Shown here one piece after another: positions 45,601-56,851 of a stretch of DNA of 64,000 bases. The notes beneath the pieces were generated by a model. That model had not been told where the DNA came from. It searched no databases and saw nothing but the letters and a program-made list of their open reading frames with translations. Origin of the DNA: Rhynchonema sp. JSB1_4 (Eukaryota > Nematoda > Chromadorea > Monhysterida > Xyalidae); NCBI GenBank assembly GCA_030248065.1, contig JASAMV010003531.1, positions 44,419-108,418 on the forward strand, given 5' to 3'. A program made the position numbers and the translations under genes. Numbering within the stretch: the first letter of the stretch is position 1; each line of letters starts with the position of its first letter.

Positions 45601-48600
45601 CAAGGAGGTTTGATTTGGCATGCGGGCAGCCGAGAGGTACATACACCACACACGCACGCGCATTGGAGTTCGGATGCGGAATTTTAGTGAGGGTGGTGCG
45701 TTTCGGTGCAAAAGGAGATGACATAAGATAATGGTGCTTCGTGGCGGAATATTTGAAAGCTTCAAGTTCGTTAGCGCGTGTCGTGGAAAGAACGCAGTTT
45801 CCGTTGCACATATTTTAAAAGTGAATTAAAGGTCCTAAGCTGGCAACGGACAATTGTTTCACGATCACAGAAGTTACCCAGACCACAATCCGTCTTGAAA
45901 GGCACACACACACGACAATGAACATTTACTCCTTATTGCATCCGATCTGCCCTACAACATCAACCAGGCCACGCACACACACAAAAGCATAAGAAACAAC
46001 AAAAATATGTGGCAGCCGGATGCAGCAGCACACGTATTGGTCTGATGAGACGGTTGACGTTAGAAGTCGGCCGGTATTCTTGCAACCAATCGCAATCATG
46101 CTCGTATTTTCCTCCCTTACCAGACTGCAACGTGGGTCTAAAATCTCCGGAAAACCAAACCGTCTTGCGTTAATACACAACTTGCGCAAATACCATCAAA
46201 TTTTCACCTTCGAGCGTGATATATGCGAGAATACGAGGGATCGAGATCAAGAAAATCTCATCCTCATTGCAGCAGTGTGTGTGTTCGTTTGTGTTTGCTA
46301 ACGCCACCCACAACGTGTCAAAGTGTTGTTGTTGTTGTACAACACACATTAAGCCGCCGAAACCGTGGTATCGTCTCCCTCTCGGATAAGTACCAATAAT
46401 AACGTACACATTTGTGGACAGGGACACACATGCAGCTTTGTGTATCTGTGTTGTTTCACACATTATGCATTACATACCAACCCTCGGGTGCAAACAATTT
46501 GTTTGTGAAAGCCTGTGCATCGACTGTACGCACCAATGCGTTCTCGCAATGTTCCAGCCCCCTTATAATGTCAGTATAGGCATAGGCACATCAAAAGACC
46601 CAAATTCACCGTGTCCTTCCCACAACGGTTGGCTTGACGGACCTAACGTTGTGTCTCACCCAGTCCAAACTGCAAGTGCAGGTCAAAGTCTGAGGATTTT
46701 TGGCGTTTTGATTGCGATTTGAATGCGGTATATACAGTCCAATTCTGTTCTTGATGTTCAATGAGTTCTGGATTTGATCATTTGGCTTGACGAATATTGA
46801 ATGTGTTCTTTCAGGTCGTTTTTGTCGCGATTTCGGAGCGCTTCTCTGCCAAACTCAGTGATAATTCACACTTTCAAAGTTGCCAGTTTTTTACACCGTT
46901 TTTGTCGTTCCATGCCCCTTCGTGCTTGCTTCGATTAACAGCACTGCGTGGGATACCGTTGTTGAAAACACGGCTGTGTTGTGCTCACCATTGCCTCAAA
47001 TGTAAAGCACTGCTTTCTAGCAGCTGAATCAACTCGGTAAATCCTCTTCCTAGCTTGTTAGTACCTTTTACCTGTCGGTGAAAGCAGGCCGACACGGTAG
47101 CTAATATTACAGTGATCAACTCAAAGTATGTAGTCAAATCACTTCGTCAACTCACAGCAGGCCCGAGCGAGTGCGAGAAATAATACATAGCGTTCGAGGT
47201 GAGTTGACGACTCTAGAAAGTGAGTTGACGAAGTGATCTGACCACTTGAGTTCACCACCGTAGTATAAGCCGAAACGGTCAACTCCCGCAGGCCTGCACA
47301 CACATTGTGGTGACTTTAGCACAGTCCGCTGCTCAGTGGCCCTCGGGCTATACTGTATGCAGTAGTGTTGGTCTGCTTCGCCCTGCTTTCGCAGACAGAC
47401 CGAGGTGCCAGGGCTCGTCAGTGCGAACGCCTCTGGCAAATTTGCCTCCAAAAATATGCCTTGCCTGGATCTGACCACATTTGTGCGCTTGCACGCTGTT
47501 AGTGATGTTTTTCGCACCAATAAAAGCTTGGCCGTAGTTGTTTTGGATGCCGATTTGCCAACTCCGATGAGGCCTACCACCTTGCCCGTCTGCGAAAACA
47601 GGCCGAAACGGGGGCAGCTCATTACACACGCATTTCCAGCATTCCACCACGATTCCGCAATGTATGCTTCCACCCTACTATAGCCGAGATTCTAAATGTT
47701 TCTTTGCTGTGTGCCGCCCAAAAGCCGCGTTCTGAATTCCACCATACCCACGTGTGAAGTGTCTTGATCTCGGCCAAAGATCAACTGCATACCCATTCAT
47801 CCGCCTATGTACATATACATGTATAGGTTCTGACAAAATTGAGGGGTTGATCTTGTCATGTAATTTTGCGACATGGAATTTTTTGTTTTAAAGTTGTTTT
47901 TGTTGAAAAAGAAGTTGAATGCATCTGGCTGCCAATTGTGAACGTGCGAGTCTCTGGGTGGAGCAATCGAGAAAAAAGCAACCGAATCCGCAGAATTCCG
48001 ATTAGCGGCCCATCCTATCGAACAGTACCGGCACTGGATAAAAAGTCAAGATCTATGTTGGGGGATTGAACGAAAAATTCCTGTAGATTTAGATGAGTTT
48101 TGTGTTCTTTGTTTGTCGGTCTTCGCAAACATCTCGGAGCAACGTTATTGTTTTGAAACGGCAGTCATCTACAATTCTCCAAATGTGTTATTACAACTCG
48201 CTCACTTGTCACGATGTGTTCGAACAATTCAACATTCGCCCACAGCCCTTCTCCACTACTCCATCGATCGATTAGCCTGAGTCACTATTTATTCTCCTGC
48301 TTTGTCTGAATGTTTTATGTTGTCACACAAGCTTTCAACGAATGTTTTGGCTCATGCGCGCAAAGGCACTACCTACCACCTCAGTGAATACTGTATACAT
48401 AAACATATGTATGTTTTGCTGGTCTGCTGCACTTCTTTTGCGTTCGCAAAACCCATCCAATTTTGATACTGATGTACAAAGCTGCATATCTCTGAAAGTT
48501 TTTTAAATCTGGAATATAGAAAAGGTATATGTATCTATGCATGCATTTTTCACACCTTTATGTATACGTATTTAATGTAACTTCACGCAACTTAATTCAG

Positions 48601-49071
48601 CTGCATATTGTTGTTGTTGCTAGTTGTTGCACCAAATACATAAACTGCCCACGCAACACTCAATTTCAACCATAAATGCACCCTCAATGTAGTATCCATT
48701 TATCCGAAGTCCTGAACCTGTGTATACACCCATCTATTGTATACCACATCGGCATGCGCTAAATCGTATTTTTTTTCGCGCCACGCGAACGAGCACATTT
48801 TACGCGTTTCGGAAGTTTGCGCGAGTTTCACATTCGTCGGTGTGACTGCGTGTCGCCAGTAACTGGCTAGTAACTTTGTTGTATTTGGCAAAACTTATTC
48901 AATATTTCCATGGATGGAATTTTAGTGTTTACGGCTGTGCAATAAGCTGTCGTCAATAGACGTACACTACCCTTGCTCTGAACAATGGGCAGGTCAGATG
49001 ATTTCTGTGATCCGACACAATGTTGCAACATTTTGCTGCTTTCGAGTTTCAGAATACAGGTGGTCAAATAA
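42619..49071. other. Intergenic, no gene recognised
   Basis: About 6.4 kb, AT-rich, with short ACATATGTACATA-type microsatellite patches (for example near 47810 and 48405). Open frames occur at 45123-45524 (+), 45225-45479 (-) and 47152-47673 (-), but none has a recognisable domain or clear splice partners. The N-terminal exons of the downstream ZP gene might be here, but I could not identify them. Confidence 0.45.
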
Positions 49072-50293
49072 AAAACTAGGAAAAAAGTGCCGGAGGCAGC
49101 GCCGTATACCTTGGTTGTGGTGACCACACGTTGTCACTCTGTTTCTGATGATATAATGGGTCAAAACAAGCACCTTGTCCTCTATGCAGTATTTCCGTCA
49201 GTTTCTGATGATATAATGGATCAAAACAAGCACCCTGGCCTTCATACACTTTTTTACACAGTTTCTGATGATACAATGGGTCAAAACAAGCCTGTTCGTT
49301 CACTTTGACGACAACCAAGGTATACGCCGCGCGCTCGCCGGGGAGTTACCACCATTGTTTGTGTCATCAACTGCGAGTTAAATGGGTCCGCGTTACCACA
49401 TGTCAAACTTTCCACGGAAGCTTATGCATTTGTATTTGGAACTAAAATCAAGCTTTCACAACCGACAAACTTGTGAGGATGTAACGTCAGGAAAAGATCC
49501 AATGCAAAAATTGACGAAAAGTCCAACCTAGAGCACAATTCACAACTGAAAACAAATTACCTCCATGAACAAGATCGGCGATCGCCTACGCAACACTGGT
49601 CGAACGACTATGATACCATCACTAGGTTCTACTGTTACTACCAGACTATCGCGCCGTCAATGGACGACTTATGCAATTATCACAAGTTGCACCACCACGT
49701 ACCGCAGTTTGAGAGACTAGTTGGACGACTATATTATCACTAGCTTAGTTGAATCACTTGGTTGAGCAACTTGTGACGCTAGTTGCACGACTAGATTATC
49801 ACCGGTTGAACCACGACTGTAAGTTCCGCAATTTATGACACAAGTTAGACGACTGCCAACTTAAATGAACCATAGCGTTCTAAAATCTGTGACACTGGTT
49901 GGTCGACTAGGACACTCAGTTTGTACATCACTGATCATTTCGAAAACTGTGTTTGTGACCGGCAACAAAATTGGCTGACCCATTTAACTCGCAGTTGATG
50001 ACACAAACAATGGTGGTAACTCCCCGGCGAGCGCGCGGCGTATACCTTGGTTGTCGTCAAAGTGAACGAACAGGCTTGTTTTGACCCATTGTATCATCAG
50101 AAACTGTGTAAAAAAGTGTATGAAGGCCAGGGTGCTTGTTTTGATCCATTATATCATCAGAAACTGACGGAAATACTGCATAGAGGACAAGGTGCTTGTT
50201 TTGACCCATTATATCATCAGAAACAGAGTGACAACGTGTGGTCACCACAACCAAGGTATACGGCGCTGCCTCCGGCACTTTTTTCCTAGTTTT
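49072..50293. mobile_element. 1.22-kb foldback element with perfect 317-bp inverted arms
   Basis: The left arm (49072-49388) and right arm (49977-50293) are the same length and appear identical as reverse complements; the spacer is 588 bp. Outer ends read AAAACTAGG and CCTAGTTTT. Each arm contains three 60-bp direct repeats (49141, 49201 and 49261 on the left) beginning GTTTCTGATGATATAATGGG, plus TATACCTTGGTTGT and its complement as an inner inverted pair. No transposase is present. A solo CCAACCAAGGTATACGG fragment sits near 56620. The identity of the arms implies a very young insertion or arm-to-arm conversion. Confidence 0.88.
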
Positions 50294-50468
50294 GACCCTT
50301 TTGTCGAGTCTTGTGAAGACATCAAATGGGAACGCGCACTCCGGCATCGCGATGGATGCCGTCGTGGCTCGTGCGTTGCTTTACTGTACACAAGATAAAT
50401 ATAATAAACAAAAGCACAAATGAAGCAGCACACGCGAAACAATAGTCAACCAACAACAACTACCCAGT

Positions 50469-50905
50469 GCGGGCGGGGCAGCCATCAAACACGTCAAAGT
50501 TGTCACGCGTACTCCGTCATCGCGTTGCGATGCCGTCGTAAGCGTGCATTTTGCAACACGCAACAACCACATCCTTTCCACTTTTTGTCTTGAACTATAA
50601 TTGTTCATCACAGTACTGTAATCAAAGGCAACGAAATCAAGAAGCTGAATTGTTGTATGTTGTTGAACTGGATTCTGCCACACACGTTACCAATCGTCCG
50701 ACGAAGTGTGGCGACATTTTCTGTCGGTTGCACGACTAAATTGATAATGTACATTCTTAGTTGTGCGACCAAGCATGACAAAATTTGCCGTCTGTTGTGC
50801 GACTAAATTCAACGACCTACACTCCAGTGATGCGACAACTAACAAGTACGGGCGGGGCAGCCATCAAACACGTCAAAGTTGTCACGCGTACTCCGTCATC
50901 GCAAA
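50469..50905 (+). repeat. Direct repeat pair around ACGTCAAAGTTGTCACGCGT
   Basis: GGGCGGGGCAGCCATCAAAC followed by ACGTCAAAGTTGTCACGCGT and ACTCCGTCATCGC occurs at about 50470 and again at about 50851. The second copy leads straight into the 205-bp satellite, so it looks like a boundary module of that array. Short AGTTGTGCGAC words lie between. Confidence 0.7.
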
Positions 50906-52420
50906 TACAGGACATGACTAATATCTCTAAACACAAAACACACGAGCTGGATAGGTTAATCCACCAACTAAGGGCACAAAATGCACAGCCTAGTCCGACA
51001 ATTAACGTCACAAAATATACAGTCTAGTCTCCCGACCAACGAGAAAGCTAACGGGCAAGGGCGATCTCCGTCGACGCGTTGCGTCGCCGTCGATGCCCTT
51101 GAGTGTCAATACAAGACATAACTAATATCTCTAAACACAAAACGCACAGGCTGGATTGGTTAGTCCAACAACTAACGGCACGAAATGCACAGGCTAGTCC
51201 GACAATTAACATCACAAAATATACAGGCTAGTCCCCCGACAAACGAGCAAGACTGACAGGCAAGGGCGATCTCCGTCGACGCGTTGCGTCGCCGTCGATG
51301 CCCTTCAGTGTCAATACAAGACATGACTAATATCTCTAAACACAAAACGCACAGGCTGGATTGGTTAGTCCAACAACTAACGGCACGAAATGCACAGGCT
51401 AGTCCGACAATTAACGTCATAAAATATACAGGTAAGTCCAGCGACAAACGAGCAAGACTGACAGGCAAGGGCGATCTCCGTCGACGCGTTGCGTCGCCGT
51501 CGATGCCCTTGAGTTTCAACACATGACGTGACTAATATGCCTAATCACGAAACACACAGCCTGGATTGGTTAGTCCACCAACTAACGGCACGAAATGCAC
51601 AGGCTAGTCCGACAATTAACGTCAAAAAATATACGGGCTGGTCCCCCGACCAACGGGCAAGACTGACGGGCAAGGGCGATCTCCGTCGACGCGTTGCGTC
51701 GCCGTCGATGCCCTTGAGTGTCAATACATGACGTGACTAATATGCCTAATCACTAAACACACAGCCTGGATTGGTTATTCCACCAACTAACGGCTCGAAA
51801 TGCACAGGCTAGTCCGACAATTAACGTCAAAAAATATACAGGCTGGTCCCCCGACCAACGGGCAAGACTGACGGGCAAGGGCGATCTCCGTCGACGCGTT
51901 GCGTCGCCATCGATGCCCTTGAGTGTCAATACAAGACATGACTAATATCTCTAAACACAAAACGCACAGGCTGGATTGGTTAGTCCAACAACTAACGGCA
52001 CGAAATGCACAGGCTAGTCCGACAATTAACATCACAAAATATACAGGCTAGTTCCCCGACAAACGAGCAAGACTGACAGGCAAGGGCGATCTCCGTCGAC
52101 GCGTTGCGTCGCCGTCGATGCCCTTGAGTGTCAATACAAGACATAACTAATATCTCTAAACACAAAACGCACAGGCTGGATTGGTTAGTCCAACAACTAA
52201 CGGCACGAAATGCACAGGCTAGTCCGACAATTAACGTCATAAAATACAGATTGGACAGGCTGTTGATTGACTGTACACAATACAACATTAGAAGTACTGG
52301 CTGGCGTCACAAAACACACAGGATAGTCCCTCAACTAACATCACAAAACGCAGGCTGGACAGGCTACTCCTCCAACTAACGGGCAAAAGCGATCTCCGTC
52401 GGCTCGCTGCGTCGCCGTCG
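50906..52420 (+). repeat. Tandem satellite, about 205-bp unit, seven copies
   Basis: The marker ACTAATATCTCTAAACAC (or its variant) starts at about 50917, 51119, 51325, 51530, 51735, 51940 and 52146, spaced 202-206 bp. Each unit holds GGCAAGGGCGATCTCCGTCG followed by ACGCGTTGCGTCGCCGTCGA. Copies 4 and 5 share the variant ATGCCTAATCAC, so they form a subfamily. The last unit degenerates after 52240. Open frames of 60-116 codons across the array come from the repeat period and are not genes. Confidence 0.92.
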
Positions 52421-52989
52421 ATAGCACTTGGCAAAATAGAAATTATCCATGATTTGCCTATTTAATTTCATAAAAAGACTCGGCTTCAATCAGAAAGCCA
52501 TAACTTTACGAAACCCGCACCAAATAAAACAAAAAGAATGCACAGCATGATCAAGCGTGAGAAAAAGCACACATAATTATAAACTTTCACACGCGCAACT
52601 TTCCCACGCGCAACTTTCCCACGGGGGATTAACAAAGCTTATCACAACCAATCAGCTAAGAGATTAGTGTCGCGCAAAAAAATGGGTGCGCGGCAGTTGA
52701 AATCATGCGCTTATATGCACGAAATCGCTTATATCAATTCACGTACCTTTCACGAAATCGCTTACAACGACCACACATTCTTTTAAGTCCGACCTACGCT
52801 CGGGAATTCAGATTAACACATGTGAAACGATCCATTATAAGCATACTTTCAGTTTTAACGTGACTCACTCTCAAAACTGTCAAGCTGCAAACCAGCGACG
52901 CTCAATCCAACACAGCCGCCGCACACTTATTCGAAAACAATCAAACTATCACACAAAATCAACTGAATCCTGAATCGCACCCAAATTCC

Positions 52990-53643
52990 ACCGTTTTTGG
53001 GTGACCCAAAAACCCGTTTTTACAAGGTGGACCGATCTGAAATTTTCATGGTTTTTTGACCTCCAGACGGACTCTGAAAAAACAATCGAACATCGCTCAA
53101 CACAAATCACATTAAACCACGCCAACCTCGCGAACCTGAACTCGAACACAAATTTCACCGCTTTTTGGGTGACCCAAAAAACCGGTTTTTACAGGGTGGA
53201 CCGATCTGAACTTTTCACACTTCTTTGACCTCCAAACGGACTCTGAAAAACAGCAAAATCATCGCTCAACCCAAACCACATTAAACCGCGCCAACCTCGC
53301 AAACCTGAACTCGAACACAAATTTTACCACTTTTTGGGTGACCCAAAAACCCGTTTTTACAGGGTGGACCAATCTGAAGTTTTCATCACTTTTAAACCCG
53401 TAGACAGGCTCTCCAAACCAATCAAAATATCAACCAAAACAAATCACACACGGTCAGAATAATGCTCACAAAAACATTAGTTGTCCGACTAACCACCAAA
53501 AACTAAGTGAAACATCACCGGCCGTTTTCTCGCGATAGAAGCCATATTATTTTTTTGTACATAGATGGGCACGGTCTCCACGACTAGACGAATCGAACGA
53601 TATACGACTTGCCCGGCCTGATTCAGGATCCTTAGCGCGGTTG
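52990..53643 (+). repeat. 168-170 bp tandem repeat with TTTGGGTGACCCAAA palindrome, first block
   Basis: Three units start with GTTTTTGGGTGACCCAAAAA-type sequence at about 52993, 53161 and 53331, followed by ACAGGGTGGACCGATCTGAA. A unique tail to 53643 includes AAGTGAAACATCACCGGCCG and ends GCGCGGTTGTCAACT. The block is repeated at 55620-56282. Confidence 0.88.
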
Positions 53644-54300
53644 TCAACTAAACCACACTACAGCCTAGTCGCACCCGCACTGCCTAGTTGTGCGACGAGC
53701 ATCAGAAAATAGTCGTACAATTAAGACCGCAACTTGATACTGGTCGCACAACTAAACTACACTATAACCTAGTCGCACGATTAACATCACACGCACTACC
53801 GAATCACACGGCCAATACCCGCACTGCCTAGTTGTGCGACGAGCATCAGAAAATAGTCGTACAATGAAGACCACAACTTGATACTGGTCGCTTTACTAAA
53901 CCACACTACAGCCTAGTCGCACCCGCACTGCCTAGTTGTGCGACGAGCATCAGAAAATAGTCGTACAATTAAGACCGCAACTTGATACTGGTCGAACAAC
54001 TAAACTACACTATAACCGCACGATAGTCGCACGATTAACATCACACGCACTACCGAGTCACGCAGCCATTACCATAATACCCGCACTGCCTAGTTGTGCG
54101 ACGAGCATCAGAAAATAGTCGTACAATGAAGACCACAACTTGATACTGGTCGCTTTACTAAACCACACTACAGCCTAGTCGCACCCGCACTGCCTAGTTG
54201 TGCGACGAGCATCAGAAAATAGTCGTACAATTAAGACCGCAACTTGATACTGGTCGCACAATCGTGCGACTAGATTATAGTTTAGTTTAGTTTAGTTTAG
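53644..54300 (+). repeat. Tandem/dispersed AGTTGTGCGAC family, five copies
   Basis: CCTAGTTGTGCGACGAGCAT followed by CAGAAAATAGTCGTACAA recurs at about 53683, 53827, 53931, 54088 and 54194, in two alternating spacings of about 105 and 145-160 bp. Each copy is followed by AACTTGATACTGGTCGC. The array ends with a TAGTTTAGTTTAGTTTAGTT run near 54280. Confidence 0.85.
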
Positions 54301-54539
54301 TTATCGTCGGGCAACCAGCACCACAAACTGTGAACCCAATCGCTCAGCTACAATCGCAAAACTAATAAAGCTAGTTTCTCACGATTTCCGTGTCCGGCAT
54401 GGCTTCTTCGTCGACTGTGGTACCGGCATGGCTTCTTTCATCGGCACCATCCACTGACGAATCGGACGTCGCAGCGCCACTACCCACGCCTCGTCGGTTC
54501 TAAACACAACGAGAAAACAAAATACCATAATACCCGCAC

Positions 54540-55145
54540 TTTCACAGATACCGAATCACAAACACAAACCAGTTTCCCCGAAGAAAATTTTCTGAAATTT
54601 TGTTTTTTCCGACCATTTTTTCCTTTGACCCCAAAATCGGGCCGGGCCGACCTTCTTAGGCTCGGACCGGGCCGGGCTGTGCTTTTTTGAAATCCCCCCC
54701 GGAAATACAGCCCCAGCCCCCCCGCCCCCCAAGAAATACAGCCCGCCCCCCTAAAAGGTGTCAGTGCCCGGTTCACAGATACCAAATCACAAACACAAAC
54801 CAGTTTTCCCGAGAAAATTTTCTGCAATTTTGTTTTTTCCGACCATTTTTTCCTTTGACCCCAAAATCGGGCCCGGCCGACCTTCTTAGGCTCGGACCGG
54901 GCCGGGCTGTGCTTTTTTTGAAATCCCCCCCGAAAATACAACCCCAGCCTCCCCCCGGCCCGGCCCGATTTTGGGGTCAAAGGAAAAAATGGTCGGAAAA
55001 AACAAAATTTCAGAAAATTTTCTTCGGGGAAACTGGTTTGTGTTTGTGATTCGGTATCTGTGAACCGGGTCGGCCCGGCCCGATTTTGGGGTCAACCCCA
55101 GCCCCCAACCCCCACCTCCCAAGAAATACAGCCCCCCTAAAAGGG
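54540..55145. repeat. GC-rich repeat with direct and inverted copies
   Basis: The segment TTTTTTCCGACCATTTTTTC plus CTTTGACCCCAAAATCGGGC occurs in direct orientation at about 54602 and 54834 and inverted at about 54965-55020. C-rich runs (CCCCCCGGAAATACAGCCCC) separate the copies. The 166-codon minus-strand open frame here is a by-product of the repeat. Confidence 0.85.
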
Positions 55146-55619
55146 GTCAGTGAAAAAATTCAGCCCTCCATCTTAACCCCCTAAAGGTTAACTCGATAGG
55201 TACCTCTTTGTGGTGGGAATGTCCGACACTGTCCTCCTTGGGGTGGTTCCCCCAAGCCACTGCAGTGGGTGCGGGCCTATTTACCTCACCTGAGTCTTGC
55301 GTGAAAAAATAAAAAAGAAAAAGAAAAGAAGTAGAAAAGTCACGGAGCAAAGAAAGCGCGCGAACGGACAACCAATCAGCAGCTACATAAGCGCTGCCCG
55401 CAAGGCACACGCGCGCGAATTCAAAATTAACACATGCAAAGTGAAAGACCATTGCCTGTATTGCCTTGAAAGCCTGCATTGATGCAATTTTGTTGTTGTT
55501 GTTGTTGCCTCAAAAACAATTGTTGTTGTTGTTGCCTCAAAAACAATCAAAACATCGCAAATCAATCAAACCACATTTACCACAAACCACACCTCGCGAA
55601 CCCAAACTCGCATACAAAT

Positions 55620-56290
55620 TTTACCACTTTTGGGTGACCCAAAAAACCGGTTTTTACAGGGTGGACCGATCTGAACTTTTCACACTTCATTAACCTCCAG
55701 ACGGACTCACAAAAACAATCAAAACACCCCTCAACACAAACCACGTTAAACCGCGCCAACCTCGCGAACCTGAACTCGAACACAAATTTCACCGCTTTTT
55801 GGGTGACCCAAAAAACCGGTTTTTACAGGGTGGACCGATCTGAACTTTTCACACTTCTTTGACCTCCAGACGGACTCTGAAAAACAGTAAAAACATTGCT
55901 CAACTCGAACCACATTAAACCGCGCCAACCTCGCAAACCTGAACTCGAACACAAATTTTACCACTTTTTGGGTGACCCAAAAACCCGTTTTTACAGGGTG
56001 GACCAATCTGAAGTTTTCATCACTTTCAAACCCGCAGACAGGCTCTCCAAACCAATCAAACTATCAACCAAAACAAGTCACACACGGTCAGAATAATGCT
56101 CACAAAAACATAGTTGTCCGACTAACCACCAAAAACTAAGTGAAACATCACCGGCCGTTTTCTCGCGATAGAAGCGATATTAATTTTTTGTACATCTTTC
56201 GCCCCGGTCCCCACCACTAGACGAATCGAACGATATACGACTTGCCCGGCCTGATTCAGGATCCTTAGCGCGGTTGTCAACTGTCCCACT
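55620..56290 (+). repeat. 168-170 bp tandem repeat, second block
   Basis: Three further units with TTTGGGTGACCC at about 55627, 55798 and 55966, then the same unique tail (AAGTGAAACATCACCGGCCG, GCGCGGTTGTCAACTG) as at 53505-53643. The two blocks are about 2.64 kb apart in the same orientation. A TTGTTGTTGTTGCCTCAAAA pair precedes it at 55492-55548. Confidence 0.88.
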
Positions 56291-56851
56291 TTATGTGGCC
56301 GCCGGACACACAAATTTTCGGGTGGCTGAAAAACACCTTTCTACTGGGTGGATCGAGCTGAAATTTTCAGCGTTTTGTAACGGCTGGACTCCCACTCCAA
56401 AACAATCAAAACATCATTAAAAACCAATCACACGTCACCACGCCAGAACCCCCGTTTTTAACACACAAGGTATAGGCAAAAATCACTAAATCCAGCCTGG
56501 TGATGTTTCACTTGAGAATTTCGAAAAAAAATTTCCGCGGTCTCTCATCCTATCGAACTGTCCTTCCGATAGACATATTACTAACCCCGCAACGCAAAAC
56601 CGCGATCGTTCGGTTCCCAACCAAGGTATACGGAGGTTAACGGCCGTTAACCCCGTGATCGACGGCTGCATAGTCCTCAGAGATACGTATATATACATAT
56701 AGTTCTGAAATTATGATGTATGTATAATGGCAGTGCACTTCTTCGCGTTTTGTCATGTTTTCACAGACAGGCGGTGTACCGAATCATCATCAGTCCTACA
56801 GCTCACGGAAATGACATAGAACGGAGTTAACCGAGTTGGTGTTGTTTGCAG

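Noticed and set aside
47152..47673. 173-codon minus-strand frame with a GLIGVGKSASKTTT stretch resembling a P-loop
   Set aside because: The Walker A spacing is wrong (GxGKS without the full GxxxxGK[ST]), an equally open overlapping frame exists, and no other NTPase motif follows.
49141..49320. Regular 60-bp repeats resembling a CRISPR-like array
   Set aside because: The genome is eukaryotic, there are only three units, the spacers are themselves similar, and the repeats sit inside transposon arms.
54480..54980. 166-codon minus-strand open frame
   Set aside because: Lies over direct copies of a repeat and translates the same peptide twice; no domain or splice context.
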